Shown: piece by piece, positions 35,246 through 44,731 of the stretch | How positions within the stretch are numbered: the first letter of the stretch is position 1 | Layout: the number at the start of each line of letters is the position of its first letter | From: Opitutaceae bacterium | GTDB taxonomy: Bacteria; Verrucomicrobiota; Verrucomicrobiia; Opitutales; Opitutaceae | Assembly (NCBI GenBank): GCA_028281165.1 | Contig: JANQKI010000253.1 | Coordinates: 25,995 to 89,994, forward strand | DNA: 64,000 nt | Direction: 5' to 3' | Notes under the pieces: generated by a model | Seen by the model: only the letters and a program-made list of their open reading frames with translations | The model's database searches: none | What the model was told of the DNA's origin: nothing | Program-made: the position numbers and the translations under genes

Positions 35246-36202
35246 ATGGCTAAAGCGTATCCCAATATCACAGCAACGATTGGCAACACACCACTGGTAA
35301 AACTGAATCATCTCGCTGAAGGTCTCGACGCCGAGATTTACGTGAAATGCGAGTTTTTCAATCCGCTCGCTAGCGTGAAAGATCGGATTGGAAACGCGAT
35401 GATTGAAGCGGCGGAAAAAGATGGGCGACTGAAGCCAAATAGCGTGGTTGTCGAGCCTACTTCGGGCAACACGGGCATTGCTTTGGCCTTTGTTTGCGCG
35501 GCCAAAGGCTATCGGCTTCTTTTAACTATGCCCGAAACGATGTCTATGGAGCGACGAGTCCTCCTGAACATGCTCGGCGCGGAAATCGTGTTGACCCCTG
35601 GACCGAAGGGAATGCCTGGAGCGATTGCTCGAGCCAAAGAGCTGATGGATCAGCATGGCGATAAGGCTTTTATGCCTCAGCAGTTCGAAAACGCGGCTAA
35701 TCCTGAAATCCATCGCCGAACGACAGCTGAGGAGATTTGGGAAGGCATGGAGGGGAACATCGATGCCTTTGTCACCGGTGTAGGAACAGGTGGAACGATA
35801 ACGGGAGTTTCGGAAGTGATTAAAAGTCGTCGCGAGATGCTGACCGTTGCGGTTGAGCCGAGCAACAGTCCGGTTATTTCCGGAGGTCAGCCGGGGCCGC
35901 ACAAGATTCAGGGTATTGGGGCCGGTTTCGTTCCTAAAAACTGCAACACCGATATCATCGACGATGTGATCACTGTCACCAACGAAGACGCTTTCGAGAC
36001 GGCTCAAGATACTGCCTTAAGGGAGGGGATCAGCGTCGGTATCTCTTCTGGGGCTACGATTTGGGCGGCTATTGAATTGGCGAAGCGGCCCGAAATGGCA
36101 GGAAAGCGGATTGTTACCGTAGCCGCTAGTTGTGGCGAGCGCTACATCAGCACGCCTCTCGGCGAGCGAGCTCGTGGCGAAGTGGCAACGGCGACAGCCT
36201 AG
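35246..36202 (+). CDS. cysK: Cysteine synthase (O-acetylserine sulfhydrylase)
   Basis: PLP enzyme that makes cysteine from O-acetylserine and sulfide. 318 residues; PLP lysine K45 in [11 protein letters not shown], substrate loop [13 protein letters not shown], phosphate loop VGTGGTITG, and [15 protein letters not shown]. Length and motifs are those of CysK; CysM cannot be fully excluded. A Rho-independent terminator follows within 30 bases, so it is transcribed alone. Confidence 0.95.
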   Translation: MAKAYPNITATIGNTPLVKLNHLAEGLDAEIYVKCEFFNPLASVKDRIGNAMIEAAEKDGRLKPNSVVVEPTSGNTGIALAFVCAAKGYRLLLTMPETMSMERRVLLNMLGAEIVLTPGPKGMPGAIARAKELMDQHGDKAFMPQQFENAANPEIHRRTTAEEIWEGMEGNIDAFVTGVGTGGTITGVSEVIKSRREMLTVAVEPSNSPVISGGQPGPHKIQGIGAGFVPKNCNTDIIDDVITVTNEDAFETAQDTALREGISVGISSGATIWAAIELAKRPEMAGKRIVTVAASCGERYISTPLGERARGEVATATA

Positions 36203-36225
36203 ACAAAAGCAAGTTTCATTTTCCT

Positions 36226-36262
36226 AACGAAGCTTCTCTCTGATTGGGCGGCTTCGTTTTTG
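36226..36262 (+). terminator. Rho-independent terminator after cysK
   Basis: Stem AACGAAGC (36226-36233) pairs with GCTTCGTT (36251-36258), followed by a run of T. It lies 24 bases after the cysK stop. Confidence 0.75.
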
Positions 36263-36348
36263 TATCCTTTATCGGAGACCTTTGCTTGTGGACGTTCATT
36301 CAAGCCTCATCAAACATTAAGATTGATACAATTATTGCTTTATTCTAT

Positions 36349-36364
36349 TTATCTGATAAGATAA
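36349..36364 (+). promoter_or_regulatory. Palindrome upstream of the AraC-family gene
   Basis: TTATCT (36349-36354) and AGATAA (36359-36364) are separated by GATA, 20 bases before the start of the AraC-type gene and inside AT-rich DNA. It could be an operator for autoregulation. The six-base arms are short, so chance is possible. Confidence 0.35.
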
Positions 36365-36384
36365 GCGCAAAATTGAATTAGTAA

Positions 36385-37263
36385 ATGAGACTGATTGAAA
36401 ATTCGGTATCTGTAGACGGAGGTGCCAGTTCGTTTACAGCATATCCTATTGATAGAAAATCACTTATAGAATCTCTTCATAGGCATAATCAGTTTGAGTT
36501 GGTTTTCTTGGATAAAGGAGAGCTTTTTCTCCAAATAGAGGCTGAGGACATTAAGTTGGGACCTGGTTCCGTTGCGTGTGTTGGCCCAAAAACGCTACAT
36601 CTTTGGGAATTTTTGAGGGTGGGAAATGGATCGGAAACCATCGACGGTTTCGTCATCCATTTTGGTTCGCAATTGGTTCCTTCTGGCATCCTCCAATTGC
36701 CTGAAGCCAGCCTGGTAAATCGCTTTATTCGCGACGCTCGAAAAGGCCTAACCCTCAATGCTACCGACCGGGATCGGATAAGAGCTAGAATGCGTTCCAT
36801 CGTGGCAGCTCGCGGCATGTTGAAGATTGCGAGACTTCACGTCCTGCTAGAGTTATTAGCCGTTCAGCCAGACCGGCAAGTCGTTGGAAATGAGATAGAT
36901 AAACGTGAGAAAAAGGGAATGAAAGCCGCTCGTCTGAACTCTGTTAAACGGTTTCTAGATCGCAATAGCGGCAGGCCGATTAAGCGTATCGATGCCGCCA
37001 ATTATCTCGGAATGGAGGAGAACGCTTTCTCGCGTTTTTTTCATGAAGCAAGTGGCCAGTCTTTCGTTGATTTTTTGGCTACGATCCGTATCCAAAAAGC
37101 GGCTCGCCTTTTGGTGGCGCGCAGGGGCTTTCCGGTTACTGAAATCGCTCGGCTATGCGGCTACCGAAATCAAAGCGCCTTCAATCGGCAGTTCCTCAAA
37201 CGATTAGGCTCAACACCGTCGGCATTCCGAAAATCGGCTGATCTCGAGCCTTTGGAGCCGTAG
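36385..37263 (+). CDS. AraC-family transcriptional regulator
   Basis: 292 residues. The N-terminal half looks like a cupin sensor (HRHNQFELVFLDKGELFLQIE, then GPGSV-like turn at LGPGSVACVGPKTLH). The C-terminal half (about 190-285) carries two helix-turn-helix motifs, with the conserved AANYLGMEENAFSRFFHEA and TEIARLCGYRNQSAFNRQFLK. Target genes are unknown; its neighbours cysK and leuC are not typical AraC targets. Confidence 0.88.
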   Translation: MRLIENSVSVDGGASSFTAYPIDRKSLIESLHRHNQFELVFLDKGELFLQIEAEDIKLGPGSVACVGPKTLHLWEFLRVGNGSETIDGFVIHFGSQLVPSGILQLPEASLVNRFIRDARKGLTLNATDRDRIRARMRSIVAARGMLKIARLHVLLELLAVQPDRQVVGNEIDKREKKGMKAARLNSVKRFLDRNSGRPIKRIDAANYLGMEENAFSRFFHEASGQSFVDFLATIRIQKAARLLVARRGFPVTEIARLCGYRNQSAFNRQFLKRLGSTPSAFRKSADLEPLEP

Positions 37264-37347
37264 ATTCGATTCTTCTGATTTTTCCGCTTTCGGATTGCGA
37301 TGGAACCATTGCCGTCCGACTTTCCGTTCCTCGAAACAATCCTAGTT

Positions 37348-38772
37348 ATGCAAAAATCTTTATTCGAAAAAGTATGGGATGCTCATGCTGTTCGCGAGTT
37401 GGCGAATGGTCAGACCCAACTGCTGATCGGGACGCACTTGATTCACGAAGTGACAAGTCCGCAGGCCTTTGGAATGCTAAGAGATCTCGGTCTCAAGGTA
37501 GCTTACCCTCATCGTACCTTTGCCACGGTAGACCACATTGTACCCACAGATCAACGACAAGAGCCCTTTGCCGATCCTTTGGCTGATGCCATGATTCGCG
37601 AGCTGCGCAAGAACTGCGAGGAATTCGGCATTACCTTTTTCGATCTTCCCTCTGGCAAGCAAGGCATCGTTCACGTGGTCGGTCCAGAACAAGGTATTAC
37701 GCAACCGGGCACAACCATTGCCTGTGGCGATTCGCATACATCTACCCATGGCGCTTTTGGGGCGATCGCTTTCGGCATCGGCACCACGCAAATTCGCGAC
37801 TTGCTGGCCACGCAAACAATGGCCTTGGCAAAATTGAAGGTAAGGCGAATCAATGTTAACGGAGAACTTCGTCCGGGCGTTTACGCTAAGGATGTAATAT
37901 TGCACATCATTCGCCAGCTTGGCGTCAAGGGAGGCACTGGTTTCGCGTATGAATATGGTGGAGACGTTTTTGATAACTTCTCTATGGAAGAACGCATGAC
38001 CGTTTGCAATATGTCGATCGAGGGCGGGGCTCGCGTAGGTTACGTGAACCCAGACCAGAAAACCTTCGAGTATCTGAAGGGTAGGCCGTATTCGCCTCAG
38101 GGTGGCGAATGGGACCAGGCTGTCGAACGCTGGAAATCCTTTGCGAGCGACCCAGATTGTGAATACAACGATGTCGTGAATATTGATGCCGCGGACATTG
38201 CTCCGACAGTGACCTGGGGCATCAATCCTGGTCAGGCGATTTCCGTTGTTGAAACTATTCCGACTGTGGAAGGCTCTCCTGAATCGGAAAGGGCCAATGT
38301 GGCCGAGGCTCTGGAGTACATGAAGTTGCCCGCTGGCGAACCGATTAAAGGGACGCCAGTCGACGTTTGCTTTATCGGTAGTTGCACCAATGGTCGTCTT
38401 TCCGATTTCGAAGAGGCTGCCAGGTATTTGAAGGGCTACCGGGTGAAAGAGGGCGTTAAGGCGATCGCTGTTCCTGGATCTCAGATTGTCGATGCCATTT
38501 GTAAAGAAAAGGGCTTGGACAAGGTTTTCGTCGAGGCTGGATTCGAGTGGCGCGAGGCGGGCTGTTCTATGTGCCTGGCTATGAATCCGGACAAGTTGAT
38601 TGGAGATCAACTGAGCGCGAGCTCCAGCAACCGTAACTTCAAAGGTCGACAAGGCAGTCCAACGGGGAGAACGGTTCTAATGAGCCCGTTGATGGTGGCT
38701 GCGGCTGCTGTGACGGGAGAAATCAGCGATGCTCGGGAGGTTTTTGGCGTCAAGGAACCTGCTGCAATTTAA
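37348..38772 (+). CDS. leuC: 3-isopropylmalate dehydratase large subunit
   Basis: Aconitase-family subunit of the leucine pathway enzyme that isomerises 2- to 3-isopropylmalate. The ATG at 37348 gives 474 residues, the normal length; the frame runs back to 37300. The 4Fe-4S ligands are in GSCTNGR and the CSMC pair ([11 protein letters not shown]); [13 protein letters not shown] is the substrate block. The small subunit leuD follows by 19 bases. Confidence 0.96.
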   Translation: MQKSLFEKVWDAHAVRELANGQTQLLIGTHLIHEVTSPQAFGMLRDLGLKVAYPHRTFATVDHIVPTDQRQEPFADPLADAMIRELRKNCEEFGITFFDLPSGKQGIVHVVGPEQGITQPGTTIACGDSHTSTHGAFGAIAFGIGTTQIRDLLATQTMALAKLKVRRINVNGELRPGVYAKDVILHIIRQLGVKGGTGFAYEYGGDVFDNFSMEERMTVCNMSIEGGARVGYVNPDQKTFEYLKGRPYSPQGGEWDQAVERWKSFASDPDCEYNDVVNIDAADIAPTVTWGINPGQAISVVETIPTVEGSPESERANVAEALEYMKLPAGEPIKGTPVDVCFIGSCTNGRLSDFEEAARYLKGYRVKEGVKAIAVPGSQIVDAICKEKGLDKVFVEAGFEWREAGCSMCLAMNPDKLIGDQLSASSSNRNFKGRQGSPTGRTVLMSPLMVAAAAVTGEISDAREVFGVKEPAAI

Positions 38773-38791
38773 AACGAGAAAAATCATTACA

Positions 38792-39397
38792 ATGTCTTTA
38801 GAAAAAATCACGAAAATCTCAGGAAGAGGCGTTTGTGTCCCCGGTGATGAGATCGATACGGATCGCATTATTCCAGCTAGGTTCATGAAATGCGTCACCT
38901 TTGACGGGCTTGGAGAGTACCTCTTCTATGACGTCAGGAAAAACGAGGATGGAAGCGACAAGCAGCACCCTCTCAATGAGGAGCGTTTCAAGGGAGCGAC
39001 CATTCTGTTTTCGGGTGTGAATTTCGGTTGCGGCAGCTCGCGTGAGCATGCTCCTCAAGCTCTTTACCGGTATGGCTTTCGAGGAATTGTCGCTCAAAGT
39101 TTTGCCGAAATCTTTTTTGGAAACTGCACTACACTTGGCATTCCCTGTTTTTGCGCGACGAAGGAGGACATCGATACCATTGCGGCCGCAATTGATGAAA
39201 ATCCTGAGTTGGAAATCGCTCTGGATGTGGAAAACGAACGTATTCATTTTGGCGATCAGTCGGTAACGGCTGTGGTTCGCGAGACGGCTCGGAAAGCGTT
39301 GGTTGAGGGCCGCTGGGATCCCATTGGAGATTTGCAGGAGGCTAAAGAACAGATTAGCGAAGTAGCGGCAAAACTGCCTTACATGGCACAAGGCTAG
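38792..39397 (+). CDS. leuD: 3-isopropylmalate dehydratase small subunit
   Basis: 201 residues from the ATG at 38792; the longer frame from 38729 would overlap leuC. Swivel-domain motifs: GDEIDTDRIIPARFM, FGCGSSREHAPQAL and FAEIFFGNC. Forms the LeuCD heterodimer. A strong terminator follows. No leuB or leuA is in the window. Confidence 0.95.
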   Translation: MSLEKITKISGRGVCVPGDEIDTDRIIPARFMKCVTFDGLGEYLFYDVRKNEDGSDKQHPLNEERFKGATILFSGVNFGCGSSREHAPQALYRYGFRGIVAQSFAEIFFGNCTTLGIPCFCATKEDIDTIAAAIDENPELEIALDVENERIHFGDQSVTAVVRETARKALVEGRWDPIGDLQEAKEQISEVAAKLPYMAQG

Positions 39398-39423
39398 CGC
39401 TTCGAGGTCGAAAACCTTTTCCT

Positions 39424-39457
39424 AAAGCTCGTTCTTCTTGGAGAACGAGCTTTTTCA
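39424..39457 (+). terminator. Rho-independent terminator after leuCD
   Basis: Perfect 12-base stem AAAGCTCGTTCT (39424-39435) and AGAACGAGCTTT (39442-39453), loop of 6, followed by T residues, 27 bases after the leuD stop. Confidence 0.9.
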
Positions 39458-39533
39458 TTTGAGATATTAAGATTTAATCTGAAGCATTCCTCCTCGCCGG
39501 GCGTTTTCGCTCCAGGACATTAATGTAATTGAT

Positions 39534-40091
39534 ATGGAAGAATTTTTGAAAGGAGCCGGTATCTTTATCTATCCGCTCGCCCTTTGTTCTATTGTGGGCG
39601 GGTTTATTATTTTCGAGCGGCTTTTTGCCTTGCGCCGCTCTGCTATCCTCCCCGCGAATCTGGTCGAATACATCGTTGAGGGCGATCCCATCAAAGGTGG
39701 CGAATCGAGCGCTCTTGATCGAATTGTTGCTTATTGGCACAAGCATCAAAAGGACGAGGGAGCGGTGAAAGCCTATGCGCGACTGGAAGTGAATCGCATG
39801 GAACGAGGGTTCGTTTTCCTGGAAATAATAATTGGAGCGGCTCCCTTGCTCGGGCTTCTGGGTACGGTCACCGGTTTAGTGAAGGTTTTCGGTAATATTT
39901 CTACGGATACAGGACTGCCTGATCCTTCGGCTTTTACTCAGGGAATTGCTCTAGCCTTGTCAACGACCATCATTGGTTTGGCTGTAGCTATTCCTTGCCT
40001 TATCGCAAATAGCTATTTGCAGAGAAGAGTGGAGACCTATGCGGTTCAGTTCGAGTCGCTTCTAGAGCAGCTTGGTTTGAAAGACGTATGA
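39534..40091 (+). CDS. exbB: ExbB/TolQ-family proton channel
   Basis: 185-residue inner-membrane protein with three membrane helices (about 8-27, 95-118, 135-160), shorter than the four-helix relative at 19675. Pore signatures are GAAPLLGLLGTVTGLVKVF and GIALALSTTIIGLAVAIPCL. It forms the stator with the following ExbD (4-base ATGA overlap). Whether it powers TonB or Tol is unclear because no tonB, tolA or tolB gene is adjacent. Confidence 0.9.
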   Translation: MEEFLKGAGIFIYPLALCSIVGGFIIFERLFALRRSAILPANLVEYIVEGDPIKGGESSALDRIVAYWHKHQKDEGAVKAYARLEVNRMERGFVFLEIIIGAAPLLGLLGTVTGLVKVFGNISTDTGLPDPSAFTQGIALALSTTIIGLAVAIPCLIANSYLQRRVETYAVQFESLLEQLGLKDV

Positions 40092-40483
40092 GTCTTCTCG
40101 TTCGTAAACGGCACAAGCCTTCCATCAATATTATCCCGTTGATGGATGTATTGACTATTCTGATATTCTTTTTTCTGGTCAGCATGCAGTTTAGGGAGAT
40201 GACCACTCTCAATTTGACGCTGCCTAAAATCGAATCAGCAGGTCGCAACGAATTTCCAGAACGCGTACAGATTGGCATCGATGAAAAGGGAATCATCTAT
40301 CTTGAAAGCGAACCCGTCCAGATGGAGTTGCTGGAAGAGGCTTTAAGCCGGATCTCGGAAATAACCAACGATGTGCCCGTTCTGGTGAAGGCTCACAATA
40401 TGACGCCCCTTGAAACAGTGACGAATGTTTTGGATGCTTGTAGACTCAATGGTCTAAACAACATTCGACTTCAGTCTCGATGA
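40088..40483 (+). CDS. exbD: ExbD/TolR-family protein
   Basis: 131 residues: basic cytoplasmic tail, one membrane helix with the proton-carrying Asp20 in INIIPLMDVLTILIFFFLV, and a periplasmic domain. Overlaps exbB by 4 bases. It is a useful in-window reference for the ExbD-like anchors of the VWA proteins at 22044 and 23110. Confidence 0.92.
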   Translation: MSLLVRKRHKPSINIIPLMDVLTILIFFFLVSMQFREMTTLNLTLPKIESAGRNEFPERVQIGIDEKGIIYLESEPVQMELLEEALSRISEITNDVPVLVKAHNMTPLETVTNVLDACRLNGLNNIRLQSR

Positions 40484-40695
40484 TTTTTGAATCAACTTTA
40501 TTTATATCCAGTAGCTGGAACGCCAGTAGAACTAAATTGAATACTCAAATGCTTGGAGCCTTGTAGTTTTTCAGTTTTATTTACTACTTTAATGGCTCGA
40601 GCAGCTTGACCAGGGTATATGTTAGAATAGTTTATGGACAATTTTTCATTAAATAGGCTATTAGCCTATCCAACTCCAAAATTTCTGGAAATTTC

Positions 40696-41691
40696 ATGAA
40701 CTGTTTGATTATCGGTGGAACGAATTTCATCGGTCCTCCCCTAGTCAAAGAGTTGCTTGATAAGAATTGGCAGATCACCCTCTTCAATAGGGGAAATGAG
40801 ACTGACTCCGTACCCGGTGGCGTGGATCTCATCAAAGGCGACAAAGCGGATCTGGCCGACTTTAAGGATCAGTTTAAGGAGTTAAAACTCGATGCCGTCG
40901 TGCATATGATCGCTAACAACGGAGCGGAAGCGGAGAACTTTGTTGAGACTTTCTTGGGAATTGCTTCTAGCGCCGTTGTTTTGAGCAGCGCTAATCTCTA
41001 CAAAGCTCATGCCCGCCTTCATAAACTGGATGAGGGTCCGCTTGAAAGTTGTCCTATCGCAGAAGACGCTCCTCTGAGGACAACACCACTCAAGGAAGAT
41101 GAAAAAACCGAGAGGACGATGGTCGAAAAGACGGTGCTTAGTTCCAAGCTTCCGACCACCATTCTACGGTTGCCTCCGGTCTACGGTCCGCGAGATCCTC
41201 GTAAACGCTTGTATCCAATGATCATGCGCATGGTCGAGAATCGACCTTTTATTCTCGTTGGACAGCAGCAAGCTCTTTGGAAGTGGACTCATGGTTATGT
41301 CGACAACATCGCTCATGCTATCGCGACGGCCGTTGTGGATATTCCAAATAAGCACCGTATCTACAATCTTGGCGAGCAAAGCGTACCTACCGTCAAAGAA
41401 CGTATGGAGCATTTGGGGGCGATGCTGGATTGGGAAGGAGATGTGGTGGTAATGCCCGACGAACTTCTGCCTCCTCACCTGCAAACTCCTGGCGACTTTC
41501 GGCAGAATATTATATACGATACGAGTCGTATTCGATCTGAATTGAACTTCGTGGATATGTTTGACTATTACGAAGGCATTCGGGAAGCAGCTTTGTGGTA
41601 TGCCGAGAATCCTCCCGAGCATTTGAAGAATCAAAAATTCAACTACGATTCCGAAGACGAAGCTGTCAAAAGGCTGAAAGGAGGGTCGTAG
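40696..41691 (+). CDS. NAD-dependent epimerase/dehydratase family protein
   Basis: 331-residue extended short-chain dehydrogenase: N-terminal Rossmann motif GGTNFIGPPLVKELL, a D-K-A-D segment after strand 3, and a VYGPRDPRKRLYP block typical of nucleotide-sugar epimerase-like proteins. The usual YxxxK is replaced around EKTERTMVEK (no Tyr), so catalysis may differ from true epimerases. Monocistronic; substrate unknown. Confidence 0.8.
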   Translation: MNCLIIGGTNFIGPPLVKELLDKNWQITLFNRGNETDSVPGGVDLIKGDKADLADFKDQFKELKLDAVVHMIANNGAEAENFVETFLGIASSAVVLSSANLYKAHARLHKLDEGPLESCPIAEDAPLRTTPLKEDEKTERTMVEKTVLSSKLPTTILRLPPVYGPRDPRKRLYPMIMRMVENRPFILVGQQQALWKWTHGYVDNIAHAIATAVVDIPNKHRIYNLGEQSVPTVKERMEHLGAMLDWEGDVVVMPDELLPPHLQTPGDFRQNIIYDTSRIRSELNFVDMFDYYEGIREAALWYAENPPEHLKNQKFNYDSEDEAVKRLKGGS

Positions 41692-42069
41692 GGCTTGTTT
41701 TGTCGATTACGGTCGGCTAAGAAGGTTGTCGCGCTTGAGATTGCTGCTAGCTGTTTGCATAAGCTTTGAGCCTTTTGCCTATCTCCTATGTTACGCTTAG
41801 GTGTCCTCGATTTCAATTTTGAGCTATCGCTAAGCGAAATAGCTCGGATCTAGCCTTTATCTTTCTCTGCGAGCTTCCTGGCATTATCTTTGCTTGAGAA
41901 CTAAGATGTGAAAGGTCGATTAAGTGTCGCGAGTATGGAATGCGTAATTCGGTTTCTCTCCGAAGGCTCCTTGTCAAAGAGGAATTTGTATCCGAATTTT
42001 CCTTCTCCGATCCCTATTCAGTTCCTCTGTAGCCAATAATTTTGGACAAGCTCTCTTCTCTCTTACCTC
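41692..42069. other. Intergenic region with imperfect hairpin
   Basis: About 380 bases between two + strand genes. GAGCTATCGC (41821-41830) and GCGAAATAGCTC (41834-41845) form a hairpin with a two-base bulge and no T tract, so not a standard terminator. No ORF, tRNA or riboswitch recognised. Confidence 0.35.
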
Positions 42070-42894
42070 ATGAACCCCATTACGAAACTTATTTTCGTGG
42101 ACCTCGATGGTTCTGTGGCTGAAGCTCAGTCCGATCCAAATGGTGTAATCGAAGACTGGCTACACCGATCGAATGACGCTGAGAGCCTGATCGTTTTTAC
42201 ATCATCAAAAACATTCGAGGAAATCAAGGCCCTGCCAAATATAGGTAGAATTCGCGTCCCGCTTATTGTCGAAGGCGGAAACGCTATTGTAGTGCCTGAT
42301 TCATTTGAAATGCCTTTTTCGTTTGATCTCGCTGGTCACTCTAAACGGTCGCTTATCGCCCTTGGAATTCCGACCAGCGAAATACGTCGTCGCTTGCGTC
42401 GCATAGAGGCCTTAATAGGAGAATCCTTTACTTGCTTCAGCGACTTTCCAGCCGAAGATGTCGCTCGTTTTGCAAAGCTAGATCTTTTATCGGCTCGCAG
42501 AGTGAAAAGCCGTGAGTTTTGCGAGGGACTTGCGCTGGGCAAATCAGCCGAGTTTTGGGAAGGACTCAATGGCGTATTCAATGTTTATGGACTCGCTCTC
42601 AGGCTTGGAGGTTCTTTTCATACCATAAGATCTTGTTCTGTTAGCAAGGGTCAAGCCGCTCGTTTTCTCTTGGATAAATTAGTCGCTAGTCTAAAGCGTC
42701 CTCTTTTTTCTATAGGGGTTGGCGCGACTGGATACGTAGATGATCTATTTTCTGCTGTAAATACAGCCTATGCTATTTCATCTGACAATGGTCAGACTTT
42801 TGCAAAAAGAGAGGGCGCTTTCGAAAAGGTTCGCCTTGTCGATGCCGCATTTTGGCGAAAACTAGCTCAACCGTCGCTTTCCGCCCATGCCTAG
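42070..42894 (+). CDS. HAD-family phosphatase, mannosyl-3-phosphoglycerate phosphatase-like
   Basis: 274 residues of the Cof/MPGP branch of the HAD superfamily. Motif I is FVDLDGSVAEA (two Asp kept), motif II is IVFTSSKTFEEI, and the catalytic Lys region is VSKGQAARFLLDKL. Motif III/IV is changed: FSIGVGATGYVDDLFSAV where MPGP has GLGDSPNDxxML, although an Asp pair remains. Probably a sugar-phosphate phosphatase with altered substrate. Its 3' end overlaps coaD (opposite strand) by 4 bases. Confidence 0.68.
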   Translation: MNPITKLIFVDLDGSVAEAQSDPNGVIEDWLHRSNDAESLIVFTSSKTFEEIKALPNIGRIRVPLIVEGGNAIVVPDSFEMPFSFDLAGHSKRSLIALGIPTSEIRRRLRRIEALIGESFTCFSDFPAEDVARFAKLDLLSARRVKSREFCEGLALGKSAEFWEGLNGVFNVYGLALRLGGSFHTIRSCSVSKGQAARFLLDKLVASLKRPLFSIGVGATGYVDDLFSAVNTAYAISSDNGQTFAKREGAFEKVRLVDAAFWRKLAQPSLSAHA

Positions 42895-43373
42895 TTTTGG
42901 CTGAACTTTGCTTTCAAGGCCTTAACAATGTTGTCGGGTACGAACTTCGAAACGTCTCCTCCGTATTGCGCGACCTGCTTTACAAGGCTCGAACTCGTGT
43001 AGTTGTAGCCCTCCTTGGTCATTACGAGGATCGTCTCTATTTCCGGTCCAAGCTGGCGATTCATAAGCGCCATTTGAAATTCGAACTCAAAGTCGGATAC
43101 CGCTCGTAGTCCGCGAATAATTACATTGGCTTCTTGTTGCTTAACGAAATCTATGAGCAAACCGCTGAAGGTCGTAACTGAGACTTTAGGATTAGCCACA
43201 GTGATTTCTTCAACCAGCTTCAACCGCTCCTCGACCGAGAAGCAGGGCCGCTTCTCTTGACTCGCTGCAATGGCTACGATGACTCGTTCGAACATGCGGC
43301 AAGCTCGCTCCAGAACGTCGATATGTCCGTTCGTAATTGGGTCGAAAGTGCCTGGATAGATGCAAACGTTCAT
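42891..43373 (-). CDS. coaD: Phosphopantetheine adenylyltransferase
   Basis: 160-residue nucleotidyltransferase of CoA synthesis, transferring AMP to 4'-phosphopantetheine. YPGTFDPITNGHIDVLERA holds the TxGH-type motif; RGLRAVSDFEFEFQMA and the SSSLVKQVA end motif are typical. Single gene with its own upstream region. Confidence 0.96.
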   Translation of the reverse strand: MNVCIYPGTFDPITNGHIDVLERACRMFERVIVAIAASQEKRPCFSVEERLKLVEEITVANPKVSVTTFSGLLIDFVKQQEANVIIRGLRAVSDFEFEFQMALMNRQLGPEIETILVMTKEGYNYTSSSLVKQVAQYGGDVSKFVPDNIVKALKAKFSQN

Positions 43374-43539
43374 AAGTCTTTAGATGGCATGCACATAGCA
43401 TTAGCTAAAATGAGACAACGAAGTTTTGCTTAAATCGCCAGCTCGAAATTTCAGCTTGGTCCTATGTTACAGAATCAAGGAGCGAAAATATGTTCTCCGG
43501 GTCTTTACTTTGACAGCTCAAACGCTTTGAGTGCGGCCG

Positions 43540-44136
43540 ATGAACTTGCCTAATTTACTGACCTTAGCTCGGATACCATTGATGTTCTTCATCGTCTGGC
43601 TGATGCGTTCCGATTTTGCTGGGGCCGCCTCGGGCGCGTTCATTTTTTTCGTCATAGCAGGCATCACTGATTGGCTTGACGGCTATTTTGCTCGGAAACT
43701 TGGTATCGTTTCCAATTTCGGAATTCTAATGGACGCGTTGACCGACAAGATTCTGATGCTCGGCCTGATGGTAGCTTTGGTAGCTGTCGGGAAGGTGCAC
43801 ATTTTTCTTGTACTGCTAATTCTAGGACGTGAGTTTATGATTACTGGGCTTCGCCTTGTGGCGGCGACGAAAGGGGTGGTCATGTCGGCCGAAAGCTCGG
43901 GTAAGCAAAAAACGGTTACTCAGATTTTAGCAGTGGGAGCTTTTCTTTTGGAGGAGACGGTTCGTAAGGATCTCGTCAGCTTGAATGTGGAGATAATGAA
44001 TACGATAGCCTATTATGTGAACTGGTCGGGTACGATTCTATTTTGGATCTGCGTGATCATGACTTTGTATTCCGGTATCAAATACTTTCGCAAGTACGGA
44101 GAGCTTGTCTTTCTCGAAGGAGACGAAAACGAATGA
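43540..44136 (+). CDS. pgsA: CDP-diacylglycerol--glycerol-3-phosphate 3-phosphatidyltransferase
   Basis: Membrane enzyme making phosphatidylglycerol phosphate. ATG at 43540 starts MNLPNLLTLARIP, the usual N terminus; a GTG three codons upstream is possible. The CDP-alcohol signature is complete: DWLDGYFARK, then G and DALTD with correct spacing. About four to five membrane helices. Overlaps pgpA by 4 bases, so two consecutive steps of PG synthesis are coupled. Confidence 0.94.
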   Translation: MNLPNLLTLARIPLMFFIVWLMRSDFAGAASGAFIFFVIAGITDWLDGYFARKLGIVSNFGILMDALTDKILMLGLMVALVAVGKVHIFLVLLILGREFMITGLRLVAATKGVVMSAESSGKQKTVTQILAVGAFLLEETVRKDLVSLNVEIMNTIAYYVNWSGTILFWICVIMTLYSGIKYFRKYGELVFLEGDENE

Positions 44137-44639
44137 TCCGAAATCCAAGATGGCCAAAATACTGGCCCACTCACATCGTCGTTCGTTTGGCGACTCTGGG
44201 AAGCTTAGGCAAACTAAAAGCTCCGGGAACCTGGGGCTCTTTGGCTGGCTTGCTGCTTTACGTTCTGGTTTTTCACCACCTTACATTATTTGGAAGCGTT
44301 CTCTTGGCTTTGGCCTGCTGCTATGTGGCCATTGGCATTTGTGGAGAAGCGGAGAAGCGCTTAAACAAGGTCGATCCAGGCGAGGTCATCTTTGATGAAT
44401 TTGTCGCTATGCCGGTGTGTCTGTTTGGACTGAAGCCTTATTTGGGTCACGGCTATTCATTCCTGGTAATTCTAGCCGCTTTTCTTCTGTTTCGCATTTT
44501 CGATATTTTCAAGCCCTTGGGTATTAAGCGTCTTCAGCGTTACTACGGTGGATTTGGCGTTGTAATCGATGATGTTGCTGCTGCCCTTCTGACCTGCCTG
44601 TTGATGAATGTTGGGATGCAGTTCATCCCCATTGCCTAG
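44133..44639 (+). CDS. pgpA: Phosphatidylglycerophosphatase A
   Basis: 168 residues from the ATG at 44133 (ATGA overlap with pgsA). Family blocks include LGSLGKLKAPGTWGSLAG, DPGEVIFDEFVAMP and RIFDIFKPLGIKRLQ, and there are several membrane segments. Removes the phosphate from the PgsA product to give phosphatidylglycerol. Confidence 0.93.
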   Translation: MIRNPRWPKYWPTHIVVRLATLGSLGKLKAPGTWGSLAGLLLYVLVFHHLTLFGSVLLALACCYVAIGICGEAEKRLNKVDPGEVIFDEFVAMPVCLFGLKPYLGHGYSFLVILAAFLLFRIFDIFKPLGIKRLQRYYGGFGVVIDDVAAALLTCLLMNVGMQFIPIA

Positions 44640-44671
44640 ACGTCGGCATATCACCCTCCTTTGATAGTCCT

Positions 44672-44731
44672 CTACGGCGTGGCAGGCGGATCTGACGCTA
44701 GATCGTTCCAGCGTAGCGGAACGTCTAAGAA
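44672..44731 (+). repeat. REP/BIME-like repeat, degenerate copy at the lgt 3' end
   Basis: CTAC (44672-44675) and GTAG (44713-44716) face outward. After the GTAG comes CGGAACGTCT (44717-44726), identical to the arm of the copy at 48879; the second arm is decayed (AAGAATTTTCGG). The lgt stop codon (44725-44727 on the - strand) lies inside the element. Confidence 0.6.

Noticed and set aside
37477..38652. 391-codon open frame antisense to leuC
   Set aside because: It lies wholly opposite a conserved leuC and its translation is rich in unstructured, unrecognisable sequence; a codon-bias shadow.
41821..41845. Terminator after the epimerase gene
   Set aside because: The stem is bulged and lacks a T tract; about 130 bases past the stop.
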